64,000 bases of DNA from Alphaproteobacteria bacterium (GCA_947474565.1 CANJIS010000001.1:151245-215244), one strand, 5' to 3'; positions 44,951-54,820 are shown, numbered from the stretch's first letter. The notes: generated from the letters alone by a model not told the origin. Numbers and translations: made by a program.

Positions 44951-45687
44951 CTCTTCTGCGCCGCTATCAAAAATTCTTTGTTGCCTTCACCGCCAAGGAT
45001 GGGACTCTCGATATGCCCCAGCACCGACCAGCGGGGTTGCGCGCCGATGAACGTCTTGATGTCGGACAAAGCCTGCATCTGGGCTTCGAGGTCGCGGACA
45101 ATGCCGCCCTTGCCCACCCAGTGCCGGCCCACTTCGAATTGCGGCTTGACCAGCGCCACGCACCAGGTGCCCGGCCCGGCCATCGCCAGCGCCGGCGGCA
45201 GCGCCAGTTGCAGGCCGATAAAGCTGACATCGGCGGTGATGGCGGAAAATCCTTCGGGGACATGGGCACGGGACAGATCGCGGGCATTGACGCCTTCGCG
45301 GCTGACCACGCGCTTGTCGTGGCTGATGCGCGGATGCATCTGGTCATGGCCGACATCGATGGCATAGACCTTGGCCGCGCCGCCCATCAGCAGCACTTCG
45401 GTGAAGCCGCCGGTGGAGGCGCCGATATCGAGACAGACGCGGTCTTCCGGCGAGAGCTGGAAATGATCCAGCGCCGCCGCCAGCTTGACGCCGCCGCGCG
45501 ACACAAAGGGATGGGGCTTGCTGTATTCGATGGCCGCGCCCGGGGGCACGGTGCGGGACGGCTTTTCCAGCACTTCGCCATCCACCTTCACCAGCCCGGC
45601 GCGAATGGCGGCCTGGGCCTCGCTGCGGCTGGCCGCATGGCCGTTTTCGACAAGGAAGAGATCAGCCCGCGTCATGCGGGGTTCCAT
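44947..45687 (-). CDS. tlyA: TlyA-family rRNA (cytidine-2'-O)-methyltransferase
   Basis: The 246-residue protein has an N-terminal S4 domain (TRADLFLVENGHAASRSEAQ) and a C-terminal FtsJ-like methyltransferase domain with VCLDIGASTGGFTEVLLMGG. The family methylates ribose in 16S/23S rRNA, and some members have been called hemolysins. It overlaps the next gene in TTGA. It lies near dxs and xseB in the same direction, an order often seen in alphaproteobacteria. Confidence 0.94.
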   Translation of the reverse strand: MEPRMTRADLFLVENGHAASRSEAQAAIRAGLVKVDGEVLEKPSRTVPPGAAIEYSKPHPFVSRGGVKLAAALDHFQLSPEDRVCLDIGASTGGFTEVLLMGGAAKVYAIDVGHDQMHPRISHDKRVVSREGVNARDLSRAHVPEGFSAITADVSFIGLQLALPPALAMAGPGTWCVALVKPQFEVGRHWVGKGGIVRDLEAQMQALSDIKTFIGAQPRWSVLGHIESPILGGEGNKEFLIAAQKS

Positions 45688-45722
45688 AGCGGGAAACGGC
45701 TGGAACCGCTACCGGGACGGGA

Positions 45723-45817
45723 AAGTTGGAGCGCCGGGTTAGGCCCGGCGATGGAGGAAAGGGGTTGGTTTTTCTACAAAATCACCATGGGCGGGCTTGA
45801 CCCGCCCATCCAACTTT
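45723..45817. repeat. Intergenic palindromic repeat, family D (inverted pair), 3' of GIY-YIG gene
   Basis: The left half is AAGTTGGAGCGCCGGGTTAG, then GCCCGGCGATGGAGG. The right half is CCATGGGCGGGCTTGACCCG, then CCCATCCAACTTT, inverted. The last bases reach the stop codon of the GIY-YIG gene. Other family D copies are at 46117 and 50361. Confidence 0.85.
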
Positions 45818-46103
45818 ACCGGTGCCAGTTATCGAGAAGGTCGTCCCATTTGGGGTTGTGCTTCTCGATCAGGTTTATTTTCCATTGCCGCTTCCATCGC
45901 TTGAGATTGGTCTCGCGCCGGATGGCATCGGCGTAGAGCGGATATTCCTCGAAATAGACCAAGTGATTTACGCCATACCGCTTCACGAAGGTCGAACCTT
46001 CGCCTTTGCCATGCTGCTCCATCCGTTCGTGCAGGTCGGAGGTAACGCCGACATAGAGCGTGCCGTGGGGCTCACTGGCGAGGATATAGACGAAGCCGGA
46101 CAT
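45816..46103 (-). CDS. GIY-YIG nuclease domain protein
   Basis: This 95-residue stand-alone GIY-YIG domain carries FVYILASEPHGTLYVGVTSD, the arginine-bearing HERMEQHG segment, and the glutamate helix AIRRETNLKRW. It shares the fold and length with the gene at 31335, but its sequence is clearly diverged. It lies between a family D pair at its 3' end and a single family D half 13 bases upstream of its start. Its function is unknown. Confidence 0.93.
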   Translation of the reverse strand: MSGFVYILASEPHGTLYVGVTSDLHERMEQHGKGEGSTFVKRYGVNHLVYFEEYPLYADAIRRETNLKRWKRQWKINLIEKHNPKWDDLLDNWHR

Positions 46104-46116
46104 TCGCAGAGACTGC

Positions 46117-46160
46117 GAAGTTGGATGGCCGGGTCAAGCCCGGCCATGGAGGATTATTGG
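46117..46160. repeat. Half-unit of family D repeat, 5' of GIY-YIG gene
   Basis: It reads AAGTTGGATGGCCGGGTCAA, then GCCCGGCCATGGAGGA. It is inverted relative to the right half of the pair at 45723 and direct relative to its left half. The GIY-YIG gene is thus bounded by near-perfect inverted repeats of about 34 bases. Confidence 0.85.
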
Positions 46161-46176
46161 GTGGATAGAGTCAGGC

Positions 46177-48102
46177 CTAAGCCCGACCGGCGACAGCCTT
46201 GGGCACTTCGTTCGAGCGGCCCAAAGCATTCAGGGCTGTCAGCACGATGCCATCGGCATCCAAGCCCGCCTGGGCATACATTTTCTCAGGCGTGTCCTGA
46301 TCCTGGAAGATATCCGGCAAGGTCATGGGACGGACCTTGAGGCCCCTGTCCATCAAACCTTCCCAGGCCAGGAACTGCATCACATGGCTGCCGAAGCCGC
46401 CGGCGGCGCCTTCTTCAATCGTGATCAGCACTTCGTGTTCACGCGCCAGCTTGGCGATGAGCTCGGTATCAAGCGGCTTGGCAAAGCGCGCATCGGCGAT
46501 GGTGGGGTTGAGGCCGTAAGCCGACAACCGCTCAGCCGCCAGAACCACTTCCGCCAGACGAGTGCCGAAGGACAGGATAGCGATGCCGCTGCCTTCCTTG
46601 ATCATGCGGCCCTTGCCGATGGGCAGGACCTGACCTTCGGCGGGACGGGCCACGCCGGTGCCTTCGCCGCGCGGATAGCGGATGGCGCTGGGACGGTCAT
46701 TGATCGAAGCCGCGGTGGCGACCATGTGGGTGAGTTCGGCTTCATCCGCCGCCGCCATGATGACGAAGTTCGGCAGCGTGGCCAGGAAGGCGACGTCGAA
46801 GCTGCCGGCATGCGTGCAGCCGTCAGCGCCGACCAGACCGGCGCGGTCCACGGCAAAGCGCACGGGCAGGGACTGGATCGCCACGTCATGCACCACCTGG
46901 TCATAGGCGCGCTGCAGGAAGGTGGAATAGATGGCGCAGAAGGGCTTCATGCCTTCAGCGGCGAGGCCGGCGGCAAACGTCACCGCATGCTGCTCGGCGA
47001 TGCCGACGTCGAAGGTACGTTCCGGGAAGACCTTCTCGAACAGATTGACGCCGGTGCCCGACGGCATGGCGGCGGTGATGGCGACGATGGACGGATCCTT
47101 TTTCGCTTCCGCGATCAGGGCTTCGCCGAACACATTCTGGTATTGCGGTTGCTTGGGCGTGGATTTCTTCTGCTCGCCGGTCAGCACGGTGAACTTGTTC
47201 ACCGCATGATACTTGTCGGGCGCCGCTTCCGCCGGGGCATAGCCATGCCCCTTCTTGGTCACGACATGGATCAGCACCGGACCCCACATGCGGTCGCGGA
47301 CATTCTCCAGCACCGGGATCAGGTGATCCAGATTGTGGCCGTCAATCGGGCCGACATAATAGAAGCCCATTTCCTCGAACAGCGTGCCGCCCATGGCCAT
47401 GCCGCGGGCATATTCTTCCGTGCGCTGCGCCATCTTGAACAAGGTGCGCGGCAACAGCTTGCGCGCCCACACCTTCAACAGATTGCGCACGCCGGTATAG
47501 GGACGCGACGACACCAGCCGCGCCAGATAGGCGCTCATCGCGCCGACCGGCGGGGCGATGGACATGTCGTTGTCGTTGAGGATGACGATCAGCCGGTTCT
47601 TGTTGGCCCCGGCATTGTTCATGGCTTCATAGGCCATGCCGGCGCTCATCGAACCGTCGCCGATCACGGCGATGACATGGTTCTTGCCGCCCTTGAGGTC
47701 GCGCGCCACCGCCATGCCCACGCCCGCCGAAATGGAGGTGGAGGAATGGGCCGCGCCGAACGGGTCGTATTCGCTTTCGCTGCGCTTGGTGAAGCCGGAA
47801 AGGCCCTCGCCCTGGCGCAAGCTGCGCATGCGCGAACGGCGGCCGGTGAGAATCTTGTGGGGATAGGCCTGATGGCCGACGTCCCAGATCACCCGGTCGT
47901 CGGGCGTATTGAAAACGTAATGCAGCGCGGTGGTCAGTTCGACCACGCCCAGACCGGCGCCGAAATGGCCGCCTGTCACGGAAACGATATCAATCAGGTC
48001 GGTGCGCAGCTCGTCGGCGAACTGGCGCAGCTTGCTCTTGGGCAGCTTGCGCAGATCGGCCGGAATATCGACCTGATCCAAAAGCGGTGTCTTGCTGGTC
48101 AT
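46177..48102 (-). CDS. dxs: 1-deoxy-D-xylulose-5-phosphate synthase
   Basis: The 641-residue thiamine-diphosphate enzyme makes DXP for isoprenoid, thiamine and pyridoxal synthesis. Motifs include [13 protein letters not shown], the TPP-binding [18 protein letters not shown], the transketolase block [16 protein letters not shown] and [18 protein letters not shown]. Length is normal. It starts one base after the xseB stop on the same strand, so the two are co-transcribed. Confidence 0.98.
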   Translation of the reverse strand: MTSKTPLLDQVDIPADLRKLPKSKLRQFADELRTDLIDIVSVTGGHFGAGLGVVELTTALHYVFNTPDDRVIWDVGHQAYPHKILTGRRSRMRSLRQGEGLSGFTKRSESEYDPFGAAHSSTSISAGVGMAVARDLKGGKNHVIAVIGDGSMSAGMAYEAMNNAGANKNRLIVILNDNDMSIAPPVGAMSAYLARLVSSRPYTGVRNLLKVWARKLLPRTLFKMAQRTEEYARGMAMGGTLFEEMGFYYVGPIDGHNLDHLIPVLENVRDRMWGPVLIHVVTKKGHGYAPAEAAPDKYHAVNKFTVLTGEQKKSTPKQPQYQNVFGEALIAEAKKDPSIVAITAAMPSGTGVNLFEKVFPERTFDVGIAEQHAVTFAAGLAAEGMKPFCAIYSTFLQRAYDQVVHDVAIQSLPVRFAVDRAGLVGADGCTHAGSFDVAFLATLPNFVIMAAADEAELTHMVATAASINDRPSAIRYPRGEGTGVARPAEGQVLPIGKGRMIKEGSGIAILSFGTRLAEVVLAAERLSAYGLNPTIADARFAKPLDTELIAKLAREHEVLITIEEGAAGGFGSHVMQFLAWEGLMDRGLKVRPMTLPDIFQDQDTPEKMYAQAGLDADGIVLTALNALGRSNEVPKAVAGRA

Positions 48103-48103
48103 G

Positions 48104-48370
48104 TCAGGCCGCGTCCATTGCTTCTACGCCGGTGGGGCCATTGGCACCCAACACCAGCTTTTCGAGGCGACCTTCTGCGGATTTCAACTTGGTTTCGCAA
48201 TGGCTTTTCAACGCCTGGCCGCGCTCATACAGCGAGATGGAATCTTCCAGATCCACTTCGCCCTGCTCCAGACGCGAAACGATGCCCTCCAGCTCACCAA
48301 GCGCAGCCTCAAAAGAAAGGCTAGCGACCTCAGCGGCGGGCTTTTTTTGCTGATTCACCAAATGCTCCAC
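48104..48370 (-). CDS. xseB: Exodeoxyribonuclease VII small subunit
   Basis: The 88-residue helical protein has the XseB core: [36 protein letters not shown] and [15 protein letters not shown]. It binds XseA (gene at 27337) to form the single-strand DNA nuclease. The xseB-dxs-tlyA neighbourhood is a familiar alphaproteobacterial arrangement. Confidence 0.95.
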   Translation of the reverse strand: MEHLVNQQKKPAAEVASLSFEAALGELEGIVSRLEQGEVDLEDSISLYERGQALKSHCETKLKSAEGRLEKLVLGANGPTGVEAMDAA

Positions 48371-48484
48371 ACTCTTGGTACCGGCGCGCGACGCCCCCGA
48401 CGCGAACCGTTGTCACAATTTCGCAGGTTTGCTGGGCCCGCGCTAGAAGAAACTATATATCCCGATGGCCGCCTTACAAGAATT

Positions 48485-50266
48485 TTAATTTCCGACCAGT
48501 TGCAACAGGCCCGGGGCCCGCAGCTCTACCCCGCGGCGGGGCGCGTCATGCATCGCCTGCACCACATTTTCAACCGCGGGCAGGGTCACCAGGGCCTGAA
48601 GGGTGGAAAGGGCGTGCAGGCTGGTCTCGGTGCCGCCGAATACCCGCTCCATATTGTCGAAAAAGCCCTTGGGCTTGGGATAGACCCGGAAGCTCACGGC
48701 GGACGGTTCCACCTTGCCCAGCCCCGCTGCCAGCCCGGCCGCCGTCCAGAACCCGCCCAGATCGTTGACCAGGCCCTTGGATTTGAGGTCGGCCCCGGTC
48801 CAGACCCGGCCGCGCGCCGTATCCGCCACCTGTTCCAGCGGCAACTTGCGGCCCGCCGAAACCTTGTTGAGGAAATCGGCATAGATAACATCGGCTTGGT
48901 GATTCAGGTTCGCCCATTGCTCGTCGGTGAAAGGCTGGCTGGGTGAATCCATCAGCGTGTTCTTGCCGGCGGCGACCTGTTCCAGCTTCACGCCGATCAA
49001 ATCCTGCGTGCCGCCGAACGAGACTTTGCCGGTGAGCACACCGATCGAGCCGGTGAGTGTGCCGGGTTCGGCGACGATGCGGTCGGCGCTGGCGGAAACA
49101 TAATAGCCGCCCGATGCCGCCACAGAACCCATGCTCACCACCACCGGCTTGCCCTTGGCCTGCGCTTTCTTGATCGCATCCAGAATCTGATCCGACGCGG
49201 TGACCGAGCCGCCAGGCGAATCCACGCGGAAGACAATCGCCTTGATGTCCCTGTCGGCGGTGGCCTGACGGATGGCGGCGGAAAGATCGTCGCTGGCGAT
49301 GCCCGACGATCCGGTGAAGAGATTGCCCTGATCTGTGCCGTCATTGATTTCGCCCGAAGCCTGGATCACCGCGATATTGGCGTTCAGCACCGGAAGATCG
49401 TCGCGGCCCTTGATGTAATCGCTGATCTTGACGCCTTTGGCGCCCGCCCCTGCCCGCTTGGTGGCGGCGCCAAGCGCGTCATCGTCATAACCCACGCGGT
49501 CCAACAAACCTTTATCCCGCGCCTCTTCCGCGAATTGCGGGCTGGCTTCGAATGCGGCCTGCACTTGCGCTTGGCTTAACTTGCGCGCCTTGGCCACTTC
49601 GCCCGTGGCGGTGTCGTACCAGGAGTTCACCACCCGGGTGAGCTGCTCGCGGTCGGGCGCGGTCATGTCCTTTTCCATGTACATGTCGGCGGCGCTTTTA
49701 TATTCGGAGCGCTTGGCCATTTGCGGCACGGCCTTGATCTTCTCGAACAGGCCTTTGAGAAAAAGCTCGCCCACGCCTGCGCCCGCCACGCCGAAATTGC
49801 TTTTGGGCTGAACCCAGATTTCATCGGCGGCGGTTGCGGCCAGATAGTCACCCATGCCGGGGCCATTGAACGCCGTGGCCTGGGCGATGACGAATTTGCC
49901 GTGGGATTTGAATCGCGAAAGCGCGGTGGAAATCTCTTCAGCTTGGGCAATGGAGATACCGCCGCCGCCCAGTTTCATCACAATACCCTTGATGCGCGCA
50001 TCCTTGCCCGCAGCTTCAAGCGCGAAGATCAAATCCATCAGCGTCACCGGGCGGCTGGCCAGCGGCAGCGCGGGGCGCGCGGCGGAATCCGGCAGCGAAG
50101 ACCGCAGATCGGCGGTGAGTACGATGTTGGACGGCAGGCCATCGCCCCGCGCCAGACTGACGATCAACACCACCACGCCCACCACAATCAGGAAGGCGAC
50201 AAAGCGGGCGATGCCGGTGAAGACCCCGGCAAAGAGCGAACGCAGCCAGCGCAGAAAAGCGATCAT
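48485..50266 (-). CDS. sppA: Signal peptide peptidase SppA (67K type)
   Basis: The 593-residue membrane-bound serine protease cleaves leftover signal peptides. It has one N-terminal helix (GIARFVAFLIVVGVVVLIVS) and two ClpP-like domains. The catalytic lysine is in RSEYKSAADMY, and the serine in GSVAASGGYYVSASADRIVA. The start at 50266 has AGGGA upstream; an earlier in-frame ATG at 50353 would add 29 unlikely residues. The length matches the E. coli-type long form. Confidence 0.95.
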   Translation of the reverse strand: MIAFLRWLRSLFAGVFTGIARFVAFLIVVGVVVLIVSLARGDGLPSNIVLTADLRSSLPDSAARPALPLASRPVTLMDLIFALEAAGKDARIKGIVMKLGGGGISIAQAEEISTALSRFKSHGKFVIAQATAFNGPGMGDYLAATAADEIWVQPKSNFGVAGAGVGELFLKGLFEKIKAVPQMAKRSEYKSAADMYMEKDMTAPDREQLTRVVNSWYDTATGEVAKARKLSQAQVQAAFEASPQFAEEARDKGLLDRVGYDDDALGAATKRAGAGAKGVKISDYIKGRDDLPVLNANIAVIQASGEINDGTDQGNLFTGSSGIASDDLSAAIRQATADRDIKAIVFRVDSPGGSVTASDQILDAIKKAQAKGKPVVVSMGSVAASGGYYVSASADRIVAEPGTLTGSIGVLTGKVSFGGTQDLIGVKLEQVAAGKNTLMDSPSQPFTDEQWANLNHQADVIYADFLNKVSAGRKLPLEQVADTARGRVWTGADLKSKGLVNDLGGFWTAAGLAAGLGKVEPSAVSFRVYPKPKGFFDNMERVFGGTETSLHALSTLQALVTLPAVENVVQAMHDAPRRGVELRAPGLLQLVGN

Positions 50267-50360
50267 GAAAAGTCCCTGTAATGATTTGCCGGGAGTATAG
50301 CGGATTAGTGACGAGACGATGGGAAAGAACTCCGCTCCTTCAGGCCAAAGCACTACCCCT

Positions 50361-50452
50361 CAACCACCATGGCCGGCCTTGAGCCGGCCATCCAACTTTG
50401 TTGCAAAAAAGATGGATGGGCGGGTCAGGCCCGCCCATGGAGGAGTTGGTTG
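50361..50452. repeat. Intergenic palindromic repeat, family D (inverted pair)
   Basis: The left half is ACCATGGCCGGCCTTGAGCC, then GGCCATCCAACTTTG. The right half is ATGGATGGGCGGGTCAGGCC, then CGCCCATGGAGGAGTTGG, inverted. No GIY-YIG gene is attached to this copy. Confidence 0.85.
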
Positions 50453-50466
50453 ATACTCGCACAACG

Positions 50467-50502
50467 AAAAAACCCGGCATCCGGGAAAAACCGGAAGCCG
50501 GG
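50467..50502 (-). terminator. Rho-independent terminator of csbD
   Basis: On the minus strand CCCGGCTTCCGG and CCGGATGCCGGG form a 12-bp stem with one mismatch around a TTTTTC loop, followed by six Ts. It lies 27 bases beyond the csbD stop. Confidence 0.85.
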
Positions 50503-50528
50503 CCTTTCAGTATGAATTGTACTTAAGT

Positions 50529-50711
50529 CTAGTTCTTCAGCGCGTCGCGGACGGCGTCCTTGGCTCCGCCGACGGCGTTCTGGACCTTGCCTTCCACCTT
50601 GTCGGCAGCGCCTTCGGCCTGGAGCTTGGCGTCGCCTGTAATCTTGCCGGCGGCTTCCTTGATGGCGCCCTTGGCCTGCTTGGCGGAACCTTCGATTCTG
50701 TCTTTATGCAT
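50529..50711 (-). CDS. CsbD family stress protein
   Basis: The 60-residue protein starts MHKDRIEGSAKQAKGAIKEA, the CsbD signature, and is a set of charged amphipathic helices without cysteine. CsbD proteins accumulate under general stress; their role is unknown. The start at 50711 has GGAGAG upstream. An EcfG-type promoter and a strong terminator make it a single-gene stress unit. Confidence 0.93.
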   Translation of the reverse strand: MHKDRIEGSAKQAKGAIKEAAGKITGDAKLQAEGAADKVEGKVQNAVGGAKDAVRDALKN

Positions 50712-50748
50712 GGAAACTCTCCGAAATGCGGGGTTGGGGAGCTGAGAT

Positions 50749-50774
50749 AACGGCCCGGTCAAGCCTGGAGTTCC
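50749..50774 (-). promoter_or_regulatory. EcfG-type general stress promoter of csbD
   Basis: On the minus strand GGAAC (50770-50774) is followed after exactly 17 bases by CGTT (50749-50752). This matches the alphaproteobacterial EcfG consensus. The expected transcript starts about 30 bases before the csbD ATG. Confidence 0.75.
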
Positions 50775-50831
50775 CGTAACTTTTTCTCCTGCTCCGAATA
50801 CCTATATGATGTGCCGCCCCGGGAGAAAAAT

Positions 50832-51311
50832 ATGAACAGACGCAACATGCTTTCGCAAATGCTGATGGGCGGCGCCGCTTTGCTGCTGGGCGCCCCCTTG
50901 ATGAGCAAAAGCGCCTTCGCCTATGCCGTCACCAAGACCAATGCGGAATGGAAAGCCCTTCTGCCGGCGGAATCCTACAATGTGCTGCGCCATGAAGGCA
51001 CCGAAAGGGCCTTCTCCAGCCCGCTGGATCACCTGTTCAAAAAGGGCACCTATTCCTGCATGGGCTGCAACCTAGACAATTTCAAATCCGAAACCAAATT
51101 CGACAGCGGCACCGGCTGGCCCAGCTTCTGGGCTCCGATCCAGGGCGCGGTGGAGCAGAAACACGATCTGTCGTTCGGCATGGACCGCACGGCGGTCAAT
51201 TGCAGCCGCTGCGGCGGGCATCTGGGCCATGTCTTCGATGACGGCCCCAAGCCGACCGGCCAGCGTTACTGCATGAATGGCGTCGCGCTGAAGTTCAAAG
51301 CTGCGGCGTAA
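50832..51311 (+). CDS. msrB: Peptide-methionine (R)-S-oxide reductase, exported
   Basis: The 159-residue enzyme repairs R-methionine sulfoxide. It begins with a twin-arginine-like signal (MNRRNMLSQMLMGGAALLLG, cleavage near AFA). Zinc ligands are C76/C79 (CMGC) and C124/C127 (CSRC), and the catalytic cysteine is C147 in QRYCMNGVALKF. Export implies a role in protecting periplasmic proteins, as does msrA at 54821. GGGAGA precedes the ATG. Confidence 0.95.
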   Translation: MNRRNMLSQMLMGGAALLLGAPLMSKSAFAYAVTKTNAEWKALLPAESYNVLRHEGTERAFSSPLDHLFKKGTYSCMGCNLDNFKSETKFDSGTGWPSFWAPIQGAVEQKHDLSFGMDRTAVNCSRCGGHLGHVFDDGPKPTGQRYCMNGVALKFKAAA

Positions 51312-51318
51312 CACTCAC

Positions 51319-51452
51319 TGTCATTCCCGGCGAGACGCGCGCAGCGCGTCGAGGGAAGGGAACCAGGTCGTGAAACCGTCTTGGTCTCACCACCTGGGTC
51401 CCCTTCCCTCACGCTCTTTGCTTCGCAAATCGCGTTCGCCGGGGAATGACAG
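51319..51452. repeat. Intergenic palindromic repeat, family A
   Basis: It runs from TGTCATTCCCGGCGAGACGC, with GAGGGAAGGGAACCAGG, to CCTGGGTCCCCTTCCCTCAC and GTTCGCCGGGGAATGACAG. It lies just beside the remnant of the azoreductase gene. Confidence 0.85.
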
Positions 51453-51457
51453 CCGGT

Positions 51458-51610
51458 TTAAGCCGCAAGCTGCGTGTGTGCGTCCAGGTGGGAGACAACT
51501 TCCAGCGCCGCGTTCATCGCCTTGTCGCGCTGTTCCGGCCCGATCGCCAGGCCTTCGGCGGCGACGACTTCCACATGGGTGATGCCCATCAGCGCGAACA
51601 CCGAACGCAA
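51458..51610 (-). pseudogene. C-terminal remnant of an FMN-dependent NADH-azoreductase (AzoR/AcpD)
   Basis: Read on the minus strand in the frame ending at the TAA at 51458-51460, about 50 codons encode LRSVFALMGITHVEVVAAEG, then LAIGPEQRDKAM. This matches the last helix-strand region of AzoR flavoproteins. The first three quarters of the gene are missing. The frame is entered only by running on from the truncated SDR gene in a different frame, so it is a relic. Confidence 0.75.
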
Positions 51611-52233
51611 TTGGCAAGCGGCGTGATGATGATGCCGGGGCTTATGGTGTTGATCCGCGCCCCGCGCTTGCCCCAGCGCACGGCTTCGGCCATGACGCGC
51701 AGCGAATTGGCCCGCTTGGATATCTGGTAGGCGTTCAGCGGGTCTGTCACCTGATCCGCTCGAAGCATCGGCAGGGCAAGAAGCTGGTCGGCTGGGGTGG
51801 TCGCTAAAGCCATGTTTTGCTCGGGCGTGAGCGCAGGCAAGCGATGCCCTGACTGCGATGCGATCACAACACCGGAGCCGCCCCGCGCGATGACGTTGCC
51901 GAACTCCTCAAGCACAAGCGCCGTGCCATACAGGTCCACCGCAAGAATCGTGGCTGGAGGAGCCTGTGATGGAGAAACGCCAGCCGCATGGATCACGCCG
52001 GTCACCTCACCGATTGCAGTGGCCTTCTGCGCAAGCGCATGAACCGATGGACGTGAAGAAACATCCACGGTGGTGGTGCTGACTTCAAAACCGGCATCGC
52101 CGAGAACCTTTGCCGCCGCATCGGCGGTTTCAAGGCGCAAATCGGACAGCAGAACATGCTTGCCTGCGCTAATTCTGCGGGCGATTGCCTGACCGATAGA
52201 GCCGGCCCCAATTACCACCACAACATTCGGCAT
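51589..52233 (-). pseudogene. SDR-family oxidoreductase, truncated at the C-terminus
   Basis: The 214-codon frame has the NAD(P)-binding VVVIGAGSIGQAIARRI at the start, the NAG-like segment GVIHAAGVSP, the catalytic AYQISKRANSL and INTISPGIIITPLA. Family members normally continue for another 50-60 residues after this point. Here the sequence changes within a few codons into azoreductase DNA read in a different frame and stops (NCVRCSR). A deletion between two neighbouring genes best explains this. Activity is doubtful. Confidence 0.8.
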
Positions 52234-52260
52234 GAACTGCTCCTTTCACTCCGAACGGGT

Positions 52261-53355
<1,095 letters not shown>

Positions 53356-53979
53356 TTAGCGCTTGCGGGCCGGAGCCGGAGCGGCGGGCGCAGCGGCGGC
53401 GGGTGCGGCGCCAGCGGCAGGCGGCGTAACCGCCTTCTGCTTGGCCAGACCGGCCATGGCGTCATGGGCGGCGGCAAAGCCGTTGAGCGAGAACTTCAGC
53501 GCATACGGCTTGCCGTCATCGGCCACGATATTGACCGAAGCCGAATTGCCTGCGCCGGCCAGCTTGGCCACCTGTTCATTGGCGAAGATCATTTCGATGT
53601 AGCAGCCCTGCTGATCGCAACGGCGATAGGGCAGCTTGGGCGTGGAGAAGGCGTCGGTCTTGATGATCGCGCCGGCCGGAATGCCGATGCCCAGCGGCAC
53701 GGCAATCTGGATCACATGCTGGTCGCGCGCCGGAACATAGGCGAGCGAGAAGGACAGCACGCGCTGCTGCGAGTTCTGGTCCTGCAGCTCCTGGAACATG
53801 TCGCAGGGGCTTTCATTCTGCACCGCGAAGCAGCGCACAACCCAATCGCCGACCTGGCGGTTTTCGGTGACAGCGGCCGGGCCGGCAGCCTGGGGCGTGG
53901 GCGCCCCGCCTTGCGCCATGGCGGCGGTGGAGAACATCACGCCCAAAGCAGCGGCTTTAAGAACAGAGTTCATTCTCAT
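53356..53979 (-). CDS. Invasion-associated locus B (IalB) family protein
   Basis: The 207-residue exported protein has a signal peptide ending AAMAQG and the IalB domain: VGDWVVRCF, QRVLSFSLAYVPARDQHVIQ, VPLGIGIPAGAII and the paired cysteine segment RRCDQQGCYIEM. The C-terminal tail is alanine/proline-rich. IalB was named in Bartonella for erythrocyte invasion, but the family is widespread in free-living alphaproteobacteria. It overlaps its upstream paralogue in ATGA. Confidence 0.92.
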   Translation of the reverse strand: MRMNSVLKAAALGVMFSTAAMAQGGAPTPQAAGPAAVTENRQVGDWVVRCFAVQNESPCDMFQELQDQNSQQRVLSFSLAYVPARDQHVIQIAVPLGIGIPAGAIIKTDAFSTPKLPYRRCDQQGCYIEMIFANEQVAKLAGAGNSASVNIVADDGKPYALKFSLNGFAAAHDAMAGLAKQKAVTPPAAGAAPAAAAPAAPAPARKR

Positions 53980-54545
53980 GAGAAGAGCCTCCAGAACCAG
54001 GAGTTGCGGCGCGATTCAGTCTTGCTGTAGGCGCGCGCGGCGTCAGGATAGCCTTTGAGCGAAACCGGAATGGCAACAACCTTGCCGTCCATGCCGGCGA
54101 CCAGGATCTTGCCTTCCTTGGCGGTGCCGAAGGTGGCCTTCACCTTGTCGTCCACTTCCAGGTGACCGATGCAACCGGACTGGGTGCAGGTGCGGAACTG
54201 GAACACGGTGGGCTCTTTCTGGTCGTCGAACGACAGGCCAACGCCCGCCGTCAGCAACACGCCCAGGGGCACGGAGACATCGAGGACGGTCTTGCCCTTC
54301 TCGGTGCCCATGGCCATCTGCAGCACCGACTGGTTGCTGCGATTGTCCATGACCTGTTCGATCATGCGGCAATTCTGGTCCTTGGTCGCGGCGGGAGGAC
54401 AGGCAATACGCCAGTCGTCATAGGTGGCGACGGACTGGATGTTCGACGGATAGGTGGCAACACCACGCACCGCCCAACCCAGGCCAACGCCAATCACCAG
54501 GGCTCCACCCCCCAGCACGGCACGTTCAACCCATTTCTTCATCAT
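53976..54545 (-). CDS. Invasion-associated locus B (IalB) family protein
   Basis: The 189-residue protein has an N-terminal membrane anchor or signal (ERAVLGGGALVIGVGLGWAV) and the IalB domain with DDWRIACP, DVSVPLGVLLTAGVGLSF and the cysteine pair RTCTQSGCIGHLEV. It is a tandem paralogue of the downstream gene, and the two overlap by four bases. Its upstream region contains the TGGTTAGCAG repeats described separately. Confidence 0.9.
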   Translation of the reverse strand: MMKKWVERAVLGGGALVIGVGLGWAVRGVATYPSNIQSVATYDDWRIACPPAATKDQNCRMIEQVMDNRSNQSVLQMAMGTEKGKTVLDVSVPLGVLLTAGVGLSFDDQKEPTVFQFRTCTQSGCIGHLEVDDKVKATFGTAKEGKILVAGMDGKVVAIPVSLKGYPDAARAYSKTESRRNSWFWRLFS

Positions 54546-54578
54546 CGGATCGCTTTTTGGGGGCCGCGGGGAAGCGGC

Positions 54579-54660
54579 CTGCTAAAACCGGCGTGTGGTT
54601 AGCAGAACCATATGACAAAGGAAACCGGCATTTAGCCCATTTGGCCCAAATGGTTAGCAG
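54579..54660. promoter_or_regulatory. Repeated TTAGCAG motif upstream of the IalB operon
   Basis: TGGTTAGCAG occurs exactly at 54596-54605 and again at 54651-54660. The inverse CTGCTAA occurs at 54579-54585 and forms a 7-bp inverted repeat with the first copy. The spacing and position just upstream of the IalB start suggest a regulator-binding region, but no known factor is assigned. Confidence 0.45.
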
Positions 54661-54712
54661 TTAAACCGCCTAAAAACGCCGTAACGCAGCATTTTAAGCC
54701 ACTCAGGCCCGC

Positions 54713-54748
54713 CTCCCCCCTTTTGCGCGAAGCGCATGAAAGGGGGAG
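54713..54748. repeat. Large intergenic hairpin between msrA and the IalB genes
   Basis: CTCCCCC and GGGGGAG, with inner TTT/AAA and TGCGC-GAA-GCGCA arms, form a long imperfect hairpin. A second GGCGGC/GCCGCC pair follows at about 54767-54788. No T-run follows on either strand. It may be another intergenic repeat type. Confidence 0.5.
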
Positions 54749-54820
54749 ATGCCGTAGCAACGCGAGGCGGCGGCTACGACCGGCCGCCGAGCAAAGTTGC
54801 GAAGGCAGAGGGGGTTAGAA

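Noticed and set aside
46384..48324. A 646-codon open frame antisense to dxs
   Set aside because: High-GC coding sequence often leaves the complementary frame open. The translation is rich in H, R, G and Q without any domain, while the dxs strand gives a full-length, motif-complete protein.
54654..54680. Possible CtrA site (TTAA-N7-TTAA) upstream of the IalB genes
   Set aside because: Only one half matches (TTAA followed by AAAA at the right distance), so I do not claim it.
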